Shown here piece after piece: positions 5,963-8,228 of a stretch of 8,228 nt of DNA. The DNA is from Thermoleophilia bacterium. Lineage in GTDB: Bacteria; Actinomycetota; Thermoleophilia; Gaiellales; Gaiellaceae. The stretch covers positions 1-8,228 of the forward strand of contig JACVRU010000084.1 of the NCBI GenBank assembly GCA_014534295.1, read 5' to 3'. Position numbers and translations under genes: made by a program. Below the pieces are notes generated by a model. The model searched no databases, had not been told where the DNA came from, and saw nothing but the letters and a program-made list of their open reading frames with translations. Within the stretch, counting starts at the first letter, position 1, and every line of letters starts with the position of its first letter.

Positions 5963-6285
5963 GCGAGCTCGTGGGCGAGCGGCCGGAGCGCGGCCGCCTC
6001 GACCGCGAGCTCGACGGTGCCCGGCCCCCAGCGGGCGACGTCCTCCGCCGGGACGAACCGCGCGGCCCGGATCGCGTGCCGGAACAGCGTCGTGAGGAGG
6101 GCGGGCCCACGGGCGCGTCCCTCCGGATAGCCCCACGCGTGGGCGACCGCGGCCAGCGCGCCCCCGCCGACGACGATCCCGGCCGCACGGAAGCCGTCCG
6201 CGGTGATGCGGACGTCGCGGACCGGGCCGAGGGGCGCGCCCGAGGCGTCGACGACGTCGCAGGAGAGCAGCTCACTCGCGCGCAT
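5959..6285 (-). CDS. PRC-barrel domain protein (second of two)
   Basis: The product is 108 aa from ATG 6285 (reverse strand), ending at TAG (5961-5959). Residues 1-45 read as a PRC-barrel strand set: R-A-S-E-L-L-S-C-D-V-V-D, then G-A-P-L-G-P-V-R-D-V-R, then G-I-V-V-G-G. The middle (46-75) is a His/Trp-containing insert (H-A-W-G-Y-P-E). The end (77-108) fits the closing barrel strand and helix: F-V-P-A-E-D-V-A-R-W-G-P-G-T-V-E-L. PRC barrels are small soluble domains that bind partners or surfaces, as in RimM or photosynthetic reaction-centre H. The ATG lies 14 nt inside the preceding PRC gene, with no clear ribosome site. GTG 6288 and TTG 6312 are alternative starts. It is probably the last gene of the metal-transporter block. 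Confidence 0.7.
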   Translation of the reverse strand: MRASELLSCDVVDASGAPLGPVRDVRITADGFRAAGIVVGGGALAAVAHAWGYPEGRARGPALLTTLFRHAIRAARFVPAEDVARWGPGTVELAVEAAALRPLAHELA

Positions 6286-6661
6286 CACCGGCGCCGGGCA
6301 GGCGGCCGACAACGTTGCGGGCGAGCCACCGCTCGAGGCCGGCCACGTCCGGGAGCTCCTCGAGGCGGGCGCTCAGGCTCACGAACGGCTCGAGCTCCAC
6401 GACCAGTGCGGGATCGATTCGCGTCGGCCCCTCGCCGCCGCCGGGCCGCAAGCGAGCCGCGCTCCCCGCGAGCCAGCGGCCGAGCATCCCGCCGAGCCGC
6501 TCCCCGAGCGCCTGCGCGCCGGTGAGGATCGCCTCCACGCCGACCACGGCGCCGTCTTCCACGGCGAGCTCGAGATCGTCGACCCGGCCGACGGGCAACC
6601 GGTCGCGATCGACGATCTGCTTGTCGAGCAGCCCGTGGCGCACGCTCACGTGCCGGCTCAT
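6272..6661 (-). CDS. PRC-barrel domain protein (first of two), coupled to NRAMP-like gene
   Basis: The product is 129 aa from ATG 6661, which overlaps the transporter stop as ATGA, and ends at TGA (6274-6272). The N-terminal part, G-L-L-D-K-Q-I-V-D-R-D-R-L-P-V-G-R-V-D-D-L-E-L (10-32), is a clear PRC-barrel start. It is followed by G-A-V-V-G-V-E-A-I-L-T-G, then an amphipathic Gly/Leu-rich helix (A-L-G-E-R-L-G-G-M-L-G-R-W-L, 51-64). A final strand/helix region lies at 81-122, with R-I-D-P and L-E-R-W-L-A-R-N-V-V-G-R-L. No signal peptide or transmembrane helix is visible, so it is cytoplasmic. The four-base overlap implies translation coupled to the transporter, and an accessory or sensory role at the membrane face is plausible but inferred. 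Confidence 0.78.
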   Translation of the reverse strand: MSRHVSVRHGLLDKQIVDRDRLPVGRVDDLELAVEDGAVVGVEAILTGAQALGERLGGMLGRWLAGSAARLRPGGGEGPTRIDPALVVELEPFVSLSARLEELPDVAGLERWLARNVVGRLPGAGDARE

Positions 6662-7890
6662 GCGGCCCCCGCGCGCGTGAGGACGAGGAGCGGCAGGGCA
6701 GCCAGGGACACGACCACGCTGACGGCGATCGTCGTCGTCCCGACCGCGTTCGAGAGCCGGCCGTTCGCCAGGTCGCCCATCACCTCGCGGTCGTTCCCGA
6801 CCAGCAGCACCGGGATGAACAGGAACGGAAGCAGGACGGCGCTGCAGACGACCGCGAGGATGGTCACGGTGATGGGGTCGACCGTCGTGAGCGCGAGCGC
6901 GGTCGAGCCGAGCAGGAGCAGGAGCACCACGGTCGTGAACCGCGAGGCCCGCACCGGCGGCTGCAGCTTCCCGTACGACCAGCCGAAGTACTGCGCGACG
7001 TCGTAGCCGCTCGCGAGCAGCGTCTCCAGCGTGGCGCCGAATGTCGCCGCGAAGATGCCGAGGATCGCGATCGCCAGGCCGACCTTTCCCAGCGCGACCG
7101 CGACCGGGAGCGCCGTCTGGGAGATGTGCTCGACGTGGATGCCCCGCTCGAAGAAGACCAGGAACGCGACCGCCTGGATCGCCACCGCCAGCAGGCCGCC
7201 GAGCGGGAAGCCCACCACGACGTTCACCCTCATCTCGACGAGATCCTTCGGGCGCCAGCGGCTCTCGACCGCGCCCGAGGAGAAGAAGAACATCTCGTAC
7301 GGCGTCATCTGCGCGCCGATCAGGACGACGACGAAGAACAGGTACGCCCCCCAGCTCTCGCCGGCCGTCGGCACGAGCGTGGTCGCCGAGTCGAGCACGC
7401 TCGACCAGTCGGGCCCGAGCTGCCAGACCGCGACCACGTAGACGAGCATCGCGAGCCCCAGGATCCCGTAGAGCCGCTCCATCACCGCGAACGGCAGCAG
7501 CCAGATCACGGCGAGGACGAGTACGGCCGCGACCGGTACCCAGAGCAGGTAGTGCACGCTGGTGGCGAGCTCGAGAGCGAGCGCGACCCCCGCGAGCTCG
7601 GCCATCACGAGCAGCCCAGTGACCAGGAAGGAGCCGACGAGGCCGAAGAGTGCGTAGCGCGGGCCGAGCCGGGAGCGCGCGAGCGCGAGCGCGGGGCGTT
7701 GCGTCTTCAGCGCGATCCGGCCCGACATCTCCGCGAAGCACATGATCCCGGCCACCGAGAAGAGCGTCACCCACGCCAGCCGCAGCCCGAAGCGGGCGCC
7801 CACCTGCGCGTCCGCCACGATGTCGCCGATGTCGATGAACCCGCCGATCGCCGACAGCGTCCCGAGCGTGAAGGCGAAGAGCTTGCTCAC
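6658..7890 (-). CDS. NRAMP-like divalent-cation transporter with altered metal-site motifs
   Basis: The product is 410 aa from GTG 7890, which overlaps the upstream stop as GTGA, and ends at TGA (6660-6658). NRAMP/SLC11 proteins are LeuT-fold transporters of Mn2+/Fe2+, usually about 400-450 aa with 11 or so helices, and the spacing of hydrophobic segments here fits. Helix 1 reads S-A-I-G-G-F-I-D-I-G-D (13-23) and aligns with the MntH segment A-A-I-G-Y-I-D-P-G-N; A-Q-V-G-A-R-F-G follows as in the family. Helix 6 reads G-A-Q-M-T-P-Y-E-M-F (192-201), where the family has M-P-H-N. The metal-binding Asp20 is kept, but Asn is Asp23, the unwinding Pro is Ile21, the soft-metal ligand Met is Thr196, and His is Tyr198. 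This argues against ordinary Mn/Fe transport. Branches lacking the Met (NRMT for Mg2+, plant Nrat1 for Al3+) are known. Ion identity is open. Confidence 0.85.
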   Translation of the reverse strand: MSKLFAFTLGTLSAIGGFIDIGDIVADAQVGARFGLRLAWVTLFSVAGIMCFAEMSGRIALKTQRPALALARSRLGPRYALFGLVGSFLVTGLLVMAELAGVALALELATSVHYLLWVPVAAVLVLAVIWLLPFAVMERLYGILGLAMLVYVVAVWQLGPDWSSVLDSATTLVPTAGESWGAYLFFVVVLIGAQMTPYEMFFFSSGAVESRWRPKDLVEMRVNVVVGFPLGGLLAVAIQAVAFLVFFERGIHVEHISQTALPVAVALGKVGLAIAILGIFAATFGATLETLLASGYDVAQYFGWSYGKLQPPVRASRFTTVVLLLLLGSTALALTTVDPITVTILAVVCSAVLLPFLFIPVLLVGNDREVMGDLANGRLSNAVGTTTIAVSVVVSLAALPLLVLTRAGAA

Positions 7891-8228
7891 GGGTCCGCCC
7901 GCCGCGCGGCCGATTCGAGGCGCACGGACAGCCGGGCCAGCGGCCTGGCCAGCGCCGGCAGCGCGTCCCAGCGCCCGTCCTCCGCGGCGATCCGCAGCCG
8001 CGCGAGCGTCTCCGTGACGTCGGTGCCGAGCGCCGCCACCTCCGAGCGGACGGCGCGCGTCTCGCCGCGCGGGTCCCAGCCGGCGAACCTCGACGTTGCC
8101 GCTGCCGCGTCCCGCTCGGCCTCCCCGAGCGAGACCCTCACCGCCTGCCCGGTGACGTTTCCGCGCACGTGCTCCCGGACCCAGAGCCTGGCCGTCTCGA
8201 CCTGCGACCTGAGCGTCTCGGCGGTCAT
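7887..8228 (-). CDS. Small helical protein of unknown function, first visible gene of NRAMP block
   Basis: The product is 113 aa if ATG 8228 (the very last base of the window) is the start; an earlier start cannot be excluded because the sequence stops there. It ends at TGA (7889-7887), overlapping the transporter GTG. The protein is rich in Ala, Arg, Leu, Glu and Val, with predicted long helices at about 3-22, 56-83 and 86-110 in heptad-like patterns (for example V-A-A-L-G-T-D-V-T-E-T-L-A-R-L). A Gly-Trp-Asp-Pro break sits near residue 50. There is no signal peptide, membrane segment, Cys or recognisable motif. I do not recognise a family. The overlap with the transporter gene suggests a functional link. 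The block's promoter must lie beyond the window. Confidence 0.65.
   Translation of the reverse strand: MTAETLRSQVETARLWVREHVRGNVTGQAVRVSLGEAERDAAAATSRFAGWDPRGETRAVRSEVAALGTDVTETLARLRIAAEDGRWDALPALARPLARLSVRLESAARRADP

Noticed and set aside
5967..5980. Small 5-bp stem with TGGG loop near the convergent stops as a bidirectional terminator
   Set aside because: It is too short, has no T-run, and lies within coding sequence. Such stems are expected by chance in GC-rich DNA.
6286..6312. Longer start (TTG 6312) for the second PRC-barrel gene
   Set aside because: The extra residues precede the PRC-barrel start and increase the overlap. ATG 6285 begins directly at the domain, although no ribosome site decides the matter.
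6662..7774. Minus-strand frame upstream of the first PRC gene giving one 500-aa reading
   Set aside because: Upstream of ATG 6661 it is the off-frame shadow of the NRAMP-like gene, whose in-frame helices are clear. Only the last 129 codons are real.

Overview
The window is very GC-rich, with G or C in most third codon positions, frequent GTG and TTG starts, densely packed genes, and stop-free shadow frames running for hundreds of codons. Gene content and style (MMPL transporter, DUF2269 membrane protein, COG4315-type lipoprotein, HTH_42/YcaQ-type glycosylase, GH15 enzyme with an N-terminal trehalase-like domain) point to a high-GC actinobacterium. A deep lineage such as Thermoleophilia/Gaiellales is possible, but this is inferred from style and not from a marker gene. 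No tRNA, rRNA, CRISPR array, insertion sequence or phage gene was seen, and there is no gene-free stretch longer than about 100 bases.

Layout, left to right. (1) 1-846 (+): C-terminal part of an MMPL-family transporter, closed by a perfect 15-bp hairpin at 861-893. (2) 913-1380 (+): four-helix DUF2269 membrane protein starting 19 nt after that hairpin. (3) 1477-5962 (+): a tight five-gene block. It encodes a COG4315-type lipoprotein, a YcaQ/AlkX-like DNA glycosylase carrying the Q-aromatic-D motif, a 131-aa remnant-like protein resembling part of a metallo-beta-lactamase-fold hydrolase, a full-length GH15 glycosidase (glucoamylase or trehalase type) and a four-helix membrane protein that overlaps the GH15 stop. 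(4) 8228 down to 5959 (-): a convergent four-gene block in which each gene overlaps the next. It encodes a small helical protein, an NRAMP-like transporter with altered metal-site motifs, and two small PRC-barrel proteins.

The two blocks meet tail to tail at 5959-5962, where the palindrome CTAG supplies the TAG stop of both strands. The minus-strand block looks like one functional unit: a divalent-cation transporter of non-canonical NRAMP type, translationally coupled to PRC-barrel proteins that could act as cytoplasmic regulatory partners. The plus-strand block mixes envelope, DNA repair and carbohydrate genes without an obvious common pathway. Its coherence rests on spacing (3-9 nt or overlap), not on known biochemistry.

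The most unusual item is the NRAMP-like protein: Asp-Ile-Gly-Asp replaces Asp-Pro-Gly-Asn, and Thr-Pro-Tyr-Glu replaces Met-Pro-His-Asn. This predicts altered ion selectivity.
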